Shown: piece by piece, positions 18,957 through 31,080 of the stretch
Layout: every line of letters starts with the position of its first letter
Position numbering within the stretch: position 1 is the stretch's first letter
Source of the DNA: Solirubrobacterales bacterium
GTDB taxonomy: Bacteria > Actinomycetota > Thermoleophilia > Solirubrobacterales > Solirubrobacteraceae
Direction of reading: 5' to 3'
Length of the DNA stretch: 64,000 nt
Assembly (NCBI GenBank): GCA_027315115.1
Contig: DAHUYQ010000031.1
Coordinates: 1-64,000 of the forward strand
The notes under the pieces: model-generated
Database searches by the model: none
Told to the model about the DNA's origin: nothing
What the model saw: only the letters and a program-made list of their open reading frames with translations
Made by a program: the position numbers and the translations under genes

Positions 18957-19061
18957 CTGAGAGGACGGATGGGCAAGCAGCGCAAGGACGCAGCCAGCGT
19001 GGCGTACTCCGTACGCGAGCGAGCGAGGACGCCGCAATGCGTCGCTCATGCGTCCTCTCAG
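18957..19061. repeat. Nested inverted repeats between rpoZ and coaBC
   Basis: The spacer between rpoZ and coaBC is bracketed by an exact 11-base inverted repeat (arms 18957-18967 and 19051-19061). The rpoZ stop codon lies inside one arm. In the middle is an exact hairpin, GCGTAC-tcc-GTACGC (19002-19016). No ORF of note occupies it. It could be a structured RNA, a processing or attenuation element, or a small repeat insertion. Nothing identifies it as a known family. Confidence 0.5.
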
Positions 19062-19285
19062 CGGTAGTGGTACTTGATCTTGCCTGCCGCCACTTCTTCG
19101 AGAGCGATCGTCAGGTAGTTCTTGGACTTCGTCTCGATCATCGGCGGCGGGAACTCGTCGAAAGTGCCCTCGCCAAGGTTGTGGTAGTAGCTGTTGATCT
19201 GGCGCGCGCGCTTGGCTGCGACCAGGACGCCTGCGTAGTTCGAGTCGACGTTCTCGAGCAAGCGATCGACTCGGGGGGAGATCAT
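19058..19285 (-). CDS. rpoZ: RNA polymerase omega subunit
   Basis: 75-aa omega subunit, which stabilises beta' in the polymerase. It shows the family core VAAKRARQINSYYHNLGEG, the actinobacterial middle segment and the end KNYLTIALEEVAAGKIKYHY. It lies 28 bases after gmk. Confidence 0.94.
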   Translation of the reverse strand: MISPRVDRLLENVDSNYAGVLVAAKRARQINSYYHNLGEGTFDEFPPPMIETKSKNYLTIALEEVAAGKIKYHYR

Positions 19286-19313
19286 CGAGCGGTCACCTTT
19301 CGTTATTGGAGCC

Positions 19314-19886
19314 TCAGTCTAGAGGCTCGCCGCCCTGAAGCGCCTGCTGCACGAGCGCCACCAGCTCGCGCTGTGCCTGCTCCAGCTCGTCGTTGACGAT
19401 CACATGGGAGAACTCGCTCTGCGCGGCGAGCTCGTCCTGCGCCACCTCCAGGCGCCGCGCGACCTCCGCGGGATCGTCGGTGCCGCGGCCGACAAGGCGC
19501 TCTCTGAGCACCGCCAGAGACGGCGGCGCGATGAAGACCTGCAGCGCGTCGGGCATGCTGGCGCGCACCTGCCGCGCCCCCTGGACCTCTATCTCCAGCA
19601 CGATCGGGACGCCCTCCTGCACGCGCCGCTCCAGCTCGCTGCGCAGCGTGCCATAGCGGCGGCCGGCGTAGTTGGCGTGCTCGACGAAGCCGCCCTGCGC
19701 TTCCAGGCGATCGAACTCCTCGTTGCTCAGAAAGTGGTACTGCACGCCGTCCCGCTCGCCGGTGCGTGGCGCGCGCGTGGTCGCGGACACGGAGAGCTCG
19801 AGCTGCGGGAGCTGCCGCATCAGACCGGAGATGAGGGTCCCCTTCCCCACGCCGGAGGGGCCGGTGATCACGAAGACGCGCGCCAT
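19314..19886 (-). CDS. gmk: Guanylate kinase
   Basis: Converts GMP to GDP, 190 aa. The P-loop FVITGPSGVGKGTL is at the N-terminus, and the GMP-binding segment VSATTRAPRTGERDGVQYHF and the lid follow. Start ATG 19886 was preferred over an upstream in-frame ATG (19946) that lies in the tail of the spacer and mihF. It sits between mihF and rpoZ as in many actinobacteria. Confidence 0.95.
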   Translation of the reverse strand: MARVFVITGPSGVGKGTLISGLMRQLPQLELSVSATTRAPRTGERDGVQYHFLSNEEFDRLEAQGGFVEHANYAGRRYGTLRSELERRVQEGVPIVLEIEVQGARQVRASMPDALQVFIAPPSLAVLRERLVGRGTDDPAEVARRLEVAQDELAAQSEFSHVIVNDELEQAQRELVALVQQALQGGEPLD

Positions 19887-19948
19887 GCGCAAGACCTTAT
19901 TGGCCTGCCCGGCCGAAACGCCTTGCAGACCCGCGACGCCGCTCAAGG

Positions 19949-20323
19949 CTAACGGCGGAGAAGGGCCACGAGCTCGGTGCGCTGACGCTCGGAGAGCCCG
20001 CCGATGGTCTTGCTCGGGGAGATGCGGCAGCCCGCCAGGACCTTGTTGACCTTCACGCGCCCGTAGCGCGGAACGGCCAGCAGCAGGTCGAAGACCTTGG
20101 CGGTCTCCACGCAGACCGGCGGGTCCGTCAGCAGCATGTCGATCGAGGTTCTGCCGGCCTTGAGGTCCCGCTTGACCTGGGCGCGCTGCGTGCGGATGTG
20201 ATTGGCCCGAGCCAGCGCATCCATCCGCTGGATGTGGGATCTGCTCAGCCGCTCACGGGCTGCGATCGCCGGGTCCAAGTCAACGTCGTGCTCGCCCGGC
20301 GCCGTGTGTGTCGCGATCGCCAT
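19949..20323 (-). CDS. mihF: Actinobacterial integration host factor (mIHF)
   Basis: Nucleoid DNA-binding protein of the mIHF type, 124 aa, unrelated to proteobacterial IHF. The conserved C-terminal core is present: VKRDLKAGR, LLAVPRYGRVKVNKVL and the helix-two-turn-helix end ISPSKTIGGLSERQRTELVALL. The gene lies directly upstream of gmk, its standard position in actinobacteria, and it is one of the strongest lineage markers in the window. Confidence 0.93.
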   Translation of the reverse strand: MAIATHTAPGEHDVDLDPAIAARERLSRSHIQRMDALARANHIRTQRAQVKRDLKAGRTSIDMLLTDPPVCVETAKVFDLLLAVPRYGRVKVNKVLAGCRISPSKTIGGLSERQRTELVALLRR

Positions 20324-20469
20324 CGACGAGCGAGTGTACACGGACCGGGACGCCGTTTGACGGCTAATCTCGCAATTCACCTGAAGCTGTACTTGAGGTT
20401 CACGCACGTCGAGGTAGCTGTACGGTGACATTGCGCGTTTGCAGGGGTTTCGTCGGCTCCGGCCTGCTC

Positions 20470-21318
20470 TCAGTAGATCTCCGCAGCGATGCGGGCGGCC
20501 GCGGCCGGGTCGCGGAAGCTCTCGGTCCCGACAGCCACCAGATCTGCGCCGGCCCGCAGCAGATCTCGGGCGTGCGCCGGGCTCTGCACACCCCCCATAC
20601 CGATGATCGGCAGCGCCACCGCGCCCCTGACGGCGGCGACCTGCGCCAGCGCGACGGCGCGGATCGCCGGGCCGGAGAGCCCGCCCGTGCGCCCGCCCAG
20701 CCAGGGACGGTCGGAGCCGGGGGCCAGCGCCATCGCGCGCAGCGTGTTGATCAGCGAGACGGCGTCGGCGCCGCCGCGCTCGGCGGCGGCCGCGCAGGCC
20801 GCCACGTCGGCGGTGTTGGGCGTGAGCTTGATGATCAGCGGCTTGCCGGTCTGGCCCCGCACCGCCTGCGTGACCGCTTCGAGCTGCCGCGGATCGGAGC
20901 CGATGTCCAGGCCGGTCTTGACGTTCGGGCAGGACACGTTGAGCTCGATCGCGGCGATCTCCGGCCGGCGCTCGCAGGCCGCCACCAGCTCGCAGAACTC
21001 CTGCGCGGTGGAGCCCATCACATTGGTGATCAGCGGCACGGGAAGCTGCGCGAGCTGCGGCAGGTCCTCCGCGAGATAGCCGGAAAGCCCCTTGTTGGGC
21101 AGCCCGATCGAGTTGATCAGGCCCGCCGGCGCCTCCCACAGGCGCGGCGCCGGGTTGCCCGGACGGGGGCTCAGCGTGATCGTCTTGGAGACGAACGCCG
21201 AGAACGGGAACCGCTCGACGAGCTGCTCTCCGAAGACGCGCCGCGCGGCGATCGCGTCGAAGGTGCCCGAGCCGTTTATCACCGGGTGGGCGAGCTCGAT
21301 CCCGCAGAAGTCGATCAA
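20470..21318 (-). CDS. pyrD: Dihydroorotate dehydrogenase, class 1B catalytic subunit
   Basis: Flavoprotein oxidising dihydroorotate to orotate, 282 aa. ELNVSCPNVK carries the class 1 active-site Cys, and IIKLTPN and GMGGVQSP are FMN-binding segments. Type 1B enzymes work as a pair with PyrK, which is encoded immediately upstream. The start is inferred to be TTG 21318, overlapping the pyrK stop (TTGA). The longer frame upstream is the shadow of pyrK. Confidence 0.94.
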   Translation of the reverse strand: MIDFCGIELAHPVINGSGTFDAIAARRVFGEQLVERFPFSAFVSKTITLSPRPGNPAPRLWEAPAGLINSIGLPNKGLSGYLAEDLPQLAQLPVPLITNVMGSTAQEFCELVAACERRPEIAAIELNVSCPNVKTGLDIGSDPRQLEAVTQAVRGQTGKPLIIKLTPNTADVAACAAAAERGGADAVSLINTLRAMALAPGSDRPWLGGRTGGLSGPAIRAVALAQVAAVRGAVALPIIGMGGVQSPAHARDLLRAGADLVAVGTESFRDPAAAARIAAEIY

Positions 21319-22198
21319 GAGACGCGCTCCAGCTCGGCGGCGTCCACCACGGGCCCGTCCACGCACACGCGCAGATACCCGCCGCCGCGTCGCGGCACCG
21401 CGCAGCCGTAGCAGGCGCCGTAGCCGCAGGCCATGCCCGCCTCCAGCGCCAGCTCCGCCGCGATGTCGCGGCGCTCGCAGATCGCCCGCACGCTCTCCAG
21501 CATCGCGGGCGGGCCGCAGGCGCGCACCACCGCGGGGGACTCGTCGCCGAGATGCCGCTCCAACAGGTCGGTGACCAGCCCGCGATGGCCGACGGAGCCA
21601 TCGTCGGTGGCGACCTGCGGCTCGTGCAGCAGCGAGGCGCCGTGCGCGTGCTCGCGCCCGCGGAACCCGAGCAGCGCCACGCAGCTCGCGCTCTCGCCCG
21701 GGGTCGCGTCGGCGCCGAACCTGACGCCGACGCCGGCGGCCGTGCCGCTGCCGACCGCCGCCCCGGCGCCCAGGATCGCGTCCTGCAGGATCATCAGCGG
21801 CGCGATCCCGATCCCGCCGCCGACGAGGATCGTGCGCCGCCCGGCGGGCGCTGGCGTGAAGCCGCGTCCCAGCGGCCCGAGCACCCACAGCCCCTCACCG
21901 GGCGAAAGCGCGCACAGGCGCGCGGTGCCCGGACCGACGTCCTCGATCAGGAAGGCACACTGCCCGTCCTCTCGCCGGCGCGCGATCGAGAAGGCGCGCG
22001 GCAGGAAGGGCCGCTCGTCCACGCCTGCCCCCCACCCCTGCGCGGCGGCGATCATCGCGAACTGGCCGGGCAGCGGCGCGGGCGCGTCGCGGTCGAGCGC
22101 CCACAGCAGCCGGTAGGCCCCGACCTTCTCGTTGGCGGTGACCTGCAGCAGCCTGCGACAGAAAGGCGCCGGCGTGTGCTCGCCGGCCTGCTGGAAGC

Positions 22199-22202
<4 letters not shown>
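21315..22202 (-). CDS. pyrK: Dihydroorotate dehydrogenase electron-transfer subunit
   Basis: Passes electrons from the PyrD flavin to NAD+, 295 aa. A ferredoxin-reductase-like FAD domain comes first (RAFSIAR), then an NAD-binding loop ([12 protein letters not shown]). At the C-terminus is the [2Fe-2S] cysteine cluster in [15 protein letters not shown] plus the following VCVDGP. The start is GTG 22202, overlapping the carB stop (GTGA). Confidence 0.94.
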
Positions 22203-25322
<3,120 letters not shown>

Positions 25323-25330
<8 letters not shown>

Positions 25331-26465
25331 GGCTTGCGAGCATCCTGTCGAAGAAGTGAACGCTGTCGTGCGGGCCGGGTCCGGCCTCCGGGTGATACTG
25401 GACGCTGGCGCCGGGGACGTCCACCAGCGTCAGGCCCTCGACCGTGCGGTCGTAGAGGTTCACGTGCGAGAGCAGGGCCGCGCCGAAGTCGGTCTCCCAG
25501 CGCACCGGCTCGTCGGACTCGATCAGCTCCCGATCGCCGGGGGCCAGCACCGCGAAGCCGTGGTTCTGCGAGGTGATCTCCACGCGCCCGGTGGCGAGGT
25601 CCTTGACAGGGTGGTTGGCGCCGCGATGGCCGAACGGCAGCTTGAAGGTCGAAAGGCCGAGCGCCCGGCAGAGCATCTGGTGGCCGAGGCATATTCCCCA
25701 GACCGGCTTCACGCCGATCACCCCCCGCACGGTCTCCACGACGTAGTCCAGCGCGGCGGGGTCGCCCGGACCGTTGCCCAGCAGCACCGCGTCGGGGTCG
25801 CCGTCCAGCAGCTCCGCCGCCGAGCTCGTGCACGGATGCAGCCGCACCCGCGCCCCGCGCTCGGTCAGCTTGCGCACGATCGAGGACTTCACGCCGGTGT
25901 CGAGGACCGCGATCAGCGGCCCCTGCGCGGAGCCGTGCCCGTTGGCGGTGGGGCTCAGCTCGCTGACCTCGCCGGGGCTGACGACCCGCGCCAGATCGCG
26001 GCCCTTCATCGGCGGCTCGGCCGCGATCAGCGCCATCGCCTGCGCGCCGTCCATCCCGCCGGGGAACAGCCCGCCGCGCATCGAGCCCTCGCTGCGGATG
26101 TGGCGCACCAGCGCGCGCGTGTCGAGATCGCTGATCCCCGGCACCCCGCAGTCCGCCAGCCAGGAGAGCCATCCGCGCTCGGCGCCGGGCGCGTCCTCGA
26201 AGTCGCAGGCGGCCCGCATGATCACGGCCTTGGCCCAGATGCGCTGCGACTCCATCGCCTGCCCGCTGACGCCGTAGTTGCCGATGTGCGGATAGGTGAA
26301 GGTGATGAGCTGGCCGGCGAAGGAGGGGTCGGTCACCGACTCCTGGTAGCCGGACATCCCGGTCGTGAAGACGACCTCCCCCACCGCGTGGCCCGCCGCT
26401 CCGCAGGCCAGCCCGTCGAAGCGGGAGCCGTCCTCCAGCAGCACGTATGCGCTCTCGCCCGCCAT
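25323..26465 (-). CDS. carA: Carbamoyl-phosphate synthase small subunit
   Basis: Glutamine amidotransferase subunit, 380 aa. The N-terminal CPSase domain has [19 protein letters not shown]. The class I GATase domain carries the nucleophile Cys in GICLGHQM and the His/Glu pair near the end in [10 protein letters not shown]. It overlaps the upstream hydrolase stop by one base and carB by eight. Confidence 0.96.
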
Positions 26466-26992
26466 CAGATGACCAGCTTCTGGATCGCCTTGAACTCGGG
26501 GGTGCCGGCGCGCTCCAGCAGCTCGAAGAGCACGGTCTCCACGGTGCTGACGGTCGCGCCAGAACGCTCTAGCCGCGCTAGGCCCCGCTCGTAGTCGACG
26601 TGGTGCCGCGAGCCGACCGCGTCCGCCGGGATGTGCACCTGCACGCCTGCCGCCAGCAGGTCGAGCACCGTCTGGGAGACGCAGACGTGGGCCTCGATGC
26701 CGCAGACGATCGCCTGGTCGCGGCCCTGCAGGTCAAAGCCCTCCGCTCGCGCCGCGGAGAAGACGGTCTTCTCTATCGGCTGCTCCTCCTCCAAGCCGAC
26801 GCCGGGCACGGTTACGCCCAGGCCCTTCGGGTACTGCTCGGTCACGATCCGCGGCATCTGCAGGATGCGGGCGGCGGCAAGCAGCTTGCCGCAGGACTCG
26901 GCCACCTGGTCGAAGGTCTCGTAGGCCGAGAAGCCCTGTTGCACGTCTATCACCACCAGCGCCGCGCCCTCGCGCGTGAGCATGCTCGTCAT
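26465..26992 (-). CDS. Isochorismatase-family cysteine hydrolase inside the pyrimidine operon
   Basis: Cysteine hydrolase of 175 aa. The catalytic triad of the family is visible: Asp in VVIDVQQGF, Lys in IEKTVFSA and Cys in GIEAHVCVSQT. Subgroup features (single domain, YcaC/nicotinamidase-like) do not settle the substrate. It is embedded between pyrC (34 bases) and carA (1-base overlap), so it is co-transcribed with the pathway. A role on a carbamoyl- or ureido-type intermediate is possible, but that is inference from position. Confidence 0.85.
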   Translation of the reverse strand: MTSMLTREGAALVVIDVQQGFSAYETFDQVAESCGKLLAAARILQMPRIVTEQYPKGLGVTVPGVGLEEEQPIEKTVFSAARAEGFDLQGRDQAIVCGIEAHVCVSQTVLDLLAAGVQVHIPADAVGSRHHVDYERGLARLERSGATVSTVETVLFELLERAGTPEFKAIQKLVI

Positions 26993-27026
26993 CGTCTCTC
27001 CTCTGTGCTCGCCACGGCCTTCGTGC

Positions 27027-28373
27027 TCATGCCACCACCGTGAACGCGCGCTGACGGTATGCGATCACGCCGTCGGCGATCGTCATGATCACCCGGCCCT
27101 GCAGCCGCCGGCCGGCGAAGCAGCAGTTCGCCGAGCGGCTCTCCCAGCCGTGCTCGCCGGGCACCCAGCCGGTCTTCAGGTCGATCAGCGCCAGGTTCGC
27201 CGGCTCGCCGACGGCGATCCGCGGGAGCGGCAGGTCGAAGAGCTGCGCGCCGAGGGTCATCCGTTCCACGAGCGTGCCGAGATCCAGTACGCCCGGCTTG
27301 ACGAGCATCGTGTAGAGCGCGGGGAACGCGGTCTCCAGGCCGGTCGTGCCCATCGGCGCCTGCTCGAAGGGCACTTCCTTCTCTTCGCGCGAGTGGGGCG
27401 CATGGTCGGTGGCCACGCAGTCGATCACGCCACTGCGAAGCCCCTCGATGATCGCCTGCCTGTCCTGCTCGTCGCCGAGCGGCGGGTTCATCTTCAGCCG
27501 GGTGTCGAGGCCGTGCAGCTCCTCTTCTGTGAGAAGAAGATGATGAGGGCTGGCCTCGGCGCTGACCTGCGCGCCGCGCTGCTTGGCGGCCGCGACCGCT
27601 TCCACCGACGCCTTCGCGCTGAGGTGCTGGAAGTGGACCCGGCCCTGCTCGTAGAGGGCGAGCTCCGCGTCGCGGGCCACCATCGTGGACTCGCTCACGC
27701 TCGGGATTCCGGTCAGGCCGAGCGCCGCGGAGACCGGCCCCTCGCGCATGCTGCCGCCCGCCGAGAGCGAGGGGTCCTCCTCGTGCAGCGCGAGCACGCC
27801 GCCGCACAGACGCTGGTACTGCAATGCCTTGCGCAGCATCCCGGCGCTGGCGACCGGGCGGCCGTCGTCGGTGAAGCCGATCGCCCCCTCCTGCCGCAGC
27901 GAGGCCATCTCGCTGAGCTCCTGCCCCGCCAGCCCGCGTGTGATCGCGGCGGTGAAGCCGACCGGCACCCGCGCGTCGCGCAGCGCCGCGTCGCGCAGCG
28001 AGCGCAGCAGCGGCGCCGAGTCGATCACCGGGTCGGTGTTGGGCATCGCGATCACGCCGCAGAAGCCGCCGGCGGCCGCCGCGCGCGTGCCGGTCTCAAG
28101 GTCCTCCTTGTGCTCCTGGCCCGGCGTGCGGAAGTGCACGTGCGGGTCGAAGAGGCCCGGCAGCAGGCTCGCCCTGCCGCCGTCGATCCGCTCACTCGCC
28201 TCCTCCCCCTCGCGATCGAGCGTCCCGGGCTGCGCCAGCTCGGCGATCTTCCCGTCGCGCACCCTCACGTCCAGGCGCGTGTCGATGCGCTCGCGCGGGT
28301 CGAAGACGCGCACGTCGCCGATCAGCAGGTCTGCGGGCGGCGCCTGGCGCCGCACGAGTGTCGGAGCGCTCAT
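27027..28373 (-). CDS. pyrC: Dihydroorotase, type I
   Basis: Zinc amidohydrolase forming dihydroorotate, 448 aa. Metal ligands appear in DPHVHFRTPG and in the later His of VHFQHLSAK, and the catalytic Asp is in CVATDHAPHS. The length and layout fit the long type I dihydroorotases that associate with aspartate transcarbamoylase. Its ATG shares one base with the pyrB stop (TGATG), supporting coupled production. Confidence 0.95.
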   Translation of the reverse strand: MSAPTLVRRQAPPADLLIGDVRVFDPRERIDTRLDVRVRDGKIAELAQPGTLDREGEEASERIDGGRASLLPGLFDPHVHFRTPGQEHKEDLETGTRAAAAGGFCGVIAMPNTDPVIDSAPLLRSLRDAALRDARVPVGFTAAITRGLAGQELSEMASLRQEGAIGFTDDGRPVASAGMLRKALQYQRLCGGVLALHEEDPSLSAGGSMREGPVSAALGLTGIPSVSESTMVARDAELALYEQGRVHFQHLSAKASVEAVAAAKQRGAQVSAEASPHHLLLTEEELHGLDTRLKMNPPLGDEQDRQAIIEGLRSGVIDCVATDHAPHSREEKEVPFEQAPMGTTGLETAFPALYTMLVKPGVLDLGTLVERMTLGAQLFDLPLPRIAVGEPANLALIDLKTGWVPGEHGWESRSANCCFAGRRLQGRVIMTIADGVIAYRQRAFTVVA

Positions 28374-29320
28374 CAGGCGGGCTGCGGGGATCGGGTGGGA
28401 TGCAGGGGGCTCGGCGTCTCGCCGCGCGCGCCGCTGAGCAGCTCGTAGAGGACGGCCATCCTGACGACGACCCCGGCCTCCACCTGCGCGGAGATCAGCG
28501 ACTGCGGCGAGTCGACCACCTCGCCGGAGAGCTCGACGCCGCGGTTGACCGGGCCCGGGTGCATCAGGAGCTGGCGCGGGCGCAGCCGCCGCCCGTTGAC
28601 CTGGTACCAGGCGGCGTACTCGCGCAGCGAGGGCACCCACGCCTCCGTCATGCGCTCGTTCTGCATCCGCAGCGCGTAGACGACGTCGGCGGTGTGGAGA
28701 TCGTCCAGCGTGTAGCGCACCTCGCAGCCGAGCGCCTCGATCTGGCGCGGGATCAGCGTCGGCGGACCCGCGACGGTCACCTTCGCCCCCATCTTCCGCA
28801 GCGCGATGATGTTCGAGCGCGCCACCCGCGAGTGGGTGACGTCGCCGACGATCCAGACGCTCAGGCCGTCGAGCGAGCCGATCCGTCGCCGCAGCGTGTA
28901 GACGTCCAGCAGCGCCTGGGTGGGGTGCTCGTGCTTGCCGTCGCCGGCGTTGACGATCGCGGCGCTGCACCAGCGCGAGACGAGCTCCGCCGCGCCCACC
29001 CAGGGCGTGCGGATCACGATCACGTCCGGCTTGTGGGCGGAGAGGGTGAGCACGGTGTCCTTCAGCGACTCGCCCTTCTCGACGCTCGAGCCGCCGGCGG
29101 AGAAGTTCACCACATCGGCGGAGAGCCGCTTGGCCGCCAGCTCGAAGGAGGAGCGGGTGCGGGTCGAGGACTCGTAGAAGAGGTTCAGCACCATCCGCCC
29201 GCGCAGCGTCGGCACCTTCTTGATCTCGCGGTCGGCGACCTCCGCGAAGCGTTCGGCCCGATCGACGATCCGCTCGATCGCGGCGCGATCCAGTTCCTCG
29301 ATGGAGAGCAGGTGGTTCAC
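28373..29320 (-). CDS. pyrB: Aspartate carbamoyltransferase catalytic chain
   Basis: Transfers the carbamoyl group to aspartate, 315 aa. It has the carbamoyl-phosphate loop STRTRSSFE, HPTQALLDVYT in the middle and the aspartate-binding MHPGPVNRG near the end. The start GTG overlaps the pyrR stop (GTGA). No regulatory pyrI is present in the window. Confidence 0.96.
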   Translation of the reverse strand: MNHLLSIEELDRAAIERIVDRAERFAEVADREIKKVPTLRGRMVLNLFYESSTRTRSSFELAAKRLSADVVNFSAGGSSVEKGESLKDTVLTLSAHKPDVIVIRTPWVGAAELVSRWCSAAIVNAGDGKHEHPTQALLDVYTLRRRIGSLDGLSVWIVGDVTHSRVARSNIIALRKMGAKVTVAGPPTLIPRQIEALGCEVRYTLDDLHTADVVYALRMQNERMTEAWVPSLREYAAWYQVNGRRLRPRQLLMHPGPVNRGVELSGEVVDSPQSLISAQVEAGVVVRMAVLYELLSGARGETPSPLHPTRSPQPA

Positions 29321-29877
29321 GCGCCCACCCTTACGTTCGCGCTCGCGTGCTCGATCGCGACCTCGTCGACCCCGTCGAGCTCCCGCACGCGCACGCGCAC
29401 GTGCTCGGCGCGCGAGGTGGGCAGGTTCTTGCCCACGTAGTCGGGCCTGATCGGAAGCTCGCGGTGGCCGCGGTCGGCCAGCACCGCGAGCTGCACCCGC
29501 TCGGGGCGGCCGTAGTCGAAGAGCGCCTCGATCGCCGAGCGCACCGTGCGGCCGGTGTAGAGCACGTCGTCCACGATCACGACGGTGCGGCCGGTGACGT
29601 CGAACTCGATGTGCGAGGAGTGCAGCACCGGGCTCTGCAGCCGCTGGGCGACGTCGTCGCGGTAGAAGCCGATGTCGAGATCCCCGAGCGCCACCTCTAC
29701 CGGCAGCAGGTCGTCGAGCAGCTCCTTGAGCCGGCCCGCCAGGACCGCTCCGCGCGTATGGATGCCGACGACGGCGAGCGCTGTTGGCTCCGGGTTGCGC
29801 TCCGCTATCTCGTGGGCGATGCGCGCCAGCGACCGCCTCATGTCCTCCTCTTGGAGGACCACCTTCTCGTCTTGCAT
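29317..29877 (-). CDS. pyrR: PyrR bifunctional pyrimidine regulator/uracil phosphoribosyltransferase
   Basis: RNA-binding attenuator protein of the pyr operon, 186 aa. The PRPP-binding loop is VVIVDDVLYTGRTVRSA, and the N-terminal part matches PyrR (REEDMRRSLARIAHEI-like, GIHTRGAVLA). It is the first gene of pyrRBC-carAB-pyrKD. A PyrR-type RNA loop overlaps its own ribosome binding site, so the protein probably represses translation of its mRNA when UMP is abundant. Confidence 0.96.
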   Translation of the reverse strand: MQDEKVVLQEEDMRRSLARIAHEIAERNPEPTALAVVGIHTRGAVLAGRLKELLDDLLPVEVALGDLDIGFYRDDVAQRLQSPVLHSSHIEFDVTGRTVVIVDDVLYTGRTVRSAIEALFDYGRPERVQLAVLADRGHRELPIRPDYVGKNLPTSRAEHVRVRVRELDGVDEVAIEHASANVRVGA

Positions 29878-29880
29878 CGA

Positions 29881-29917
29881 CTTCCTTCCTGGCCTCTCTG
29901 GACCGGGTTAAAGGACG
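29881..29917 (-). promoter_or_regulatory. PyrR-binding RNA loop over the pyrR ribosome binding site
   Basis: The transcribed strand reads CCTTTAACCCGGTCCAGAGA, then GGCCAGGAAGGAAG, just before the pyrR ATG (29877). It contains TCCAGAGAGG, which matches the conserved PyrR-recognised loop, and CCTT/AAGG arms (29911-29914/29884-29887). The 3' arm is the AGGAAGG ribosome binding site. No terminator hairpin is evident. A translation-repression mode like that described for mycobacterial pyrR fits better than Bacillus-type attenuation. Confidence 0.7.
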
Positions 29918-29929
29918 TCTCCGACTGTA

Positions 29930-30994
29930 TCAAGCGGCCCCGACGCGATCGGTGGTGGGCGACGGGTTGGTCTGCGCTGCGGCGGCCTGCCGCTGCGTCT
30001 GCTCTCCAGCGGCCGGCGGCTCGGTCGGCTCTCCGGCGCCCTGCGCCTGTGGCGGCCTGCCGGCATCCGCGCGCCAGCGGATCAGCTTCGGCGCGCCGCG
30101 CTCGGTGAACGGCAGCTCGATCGCGTCGAAGTCGCGCGGCGCCTCGGTGTCCGGGAAGACCTCGCGCGCCTGATCGCGCAGCTCTTTGCCGGCGTACCTG
30201 GTGGAGATGTGCGTGAGCGCGAGCATCCGCACCTCCGCCGCGCGCGCGACTTCGGCGGCCTGCCGGGCGGTCGAGTGCTGGGTCTCCCTGGCGCGCTCGA
30301 CCTCGTCGTCGGCGAAGGTCGCCTCGTGCACGAGCAGGTCGGCCCTGTGCGCCGCCACCTGCATCGCCTCGCATGGCGCGGTGTCGCCGGTGATCGCGAC
30401 CTTGCGGCCATCGCGCGTGGGCCCCATCACCTGCTCGGGGCGCACGCCGGCGACCGTCTCGCCGCGCTGCAGGCGCCCGAAGTCCGGTCCGGGAGTCACC
30501 CCGAGGCTCGCCGCCAGCTCGGCGTCGAGATGCCCCGGCCGCGAGTCCTCCACCAGCACGTAGCCGTAGGCGACCTTCACGCGGTGGCGCACCGGCACGC
30601 TGCCGATCGTGTACCCGCCGCGCGCGACCGCCTCCATCGGACCGAGCTCCTCGATGCTCAGCTCGTAAGGCAGCCGTCCATAGACGAACTTCACCTGGGC
30701 CATGATCTCCTTGAGCCCCGGCGGGCCGTAGATCCGCAGCGGCGCCTCGCGGTCGCGTAGCGCGAAGGACTTCAGCATCCCCGGCAGTCCCAGCCAGTGG
30801 TCGGCGTGGAAGTGCGTGATGAAGATCGCGTCGAGATCGGGCAGCCCAACCGAGCGCACGAGCTGGCGCTGCGTGCCCTCCCCGCAGTCGAAGAGCAGGT
30901 GCTCGCCGCCCCGGCGGATCAGCAGCGAAGGCAGCCCCCGCCGCGCGCTCGGGGTCGAGGCGCCCGTGCCGATGAAGACCAGCGACATGTCCAT
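29930..30994 (-). CDS. rnz: Ribonuclease Z (tRNA 3'-end endonuclease)
   Basis: Metallo-beta-lactamase RNase of 354 aa that trims tRNA 3' ends. The zinc motif is FHADHWLGLPG. The second set of ligands is in ITGDTAPCE and LALTHISTRY. About 45 Ala/Pro/Gln-rich residues extend the C-terminus beyond the usual ~305 aa. It lies next to a tRNA gene whose 3' CCA is not encoded, so 3' trimming here exposes the end for CCA addition. The start could also be the second Met (30988). Confidence 0.93.
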   Translation of the reverse strand: MDMSLVFIGTGASTPSARRGLPSLLIRRGGEHLLFDCGEGTQRQLVRSVGLPDLDAIFITHFHADHWLGLPGMLKSFALRDREAPLRIYGPPGLKEIMAQVKFVYGRLPYELSIEELGPMEAVARGGYTIGSVPVRHRVKVAYGYVLVEDSRPGHLDAELAASLGVTPGPDFGRLQRGETVAGVRPEQVMGPTRDGRKVAITGDTAPCEAMQVAAHRADLLVHEATFADDEVERARETQHSTARQAAEVARAAEVRMLALTHISTRYAGKELRDQAREVFPDTEAPRDFDAIELPFTERGAPKLIRWRADAGRPPQAQGAGEPTEPPAAGEQTQRQAAAAQTNPSPTTDRVGAA

Positions 30995-31080
30995 GGCCGC
31001 AACGGTAGCGACGCGGGCGCGCGCTGTGCGGGCCGGCGCGGCGCTAAGCTGCGTTCTCAGGCGCCTGTGCGGCGCCGCCA

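Noticed and set aside
20324..20469. Promoter of mihF
   Set aside because: A TACACT near 20340 resembles a -10 box, but no matching -35 was found at a normal distance.
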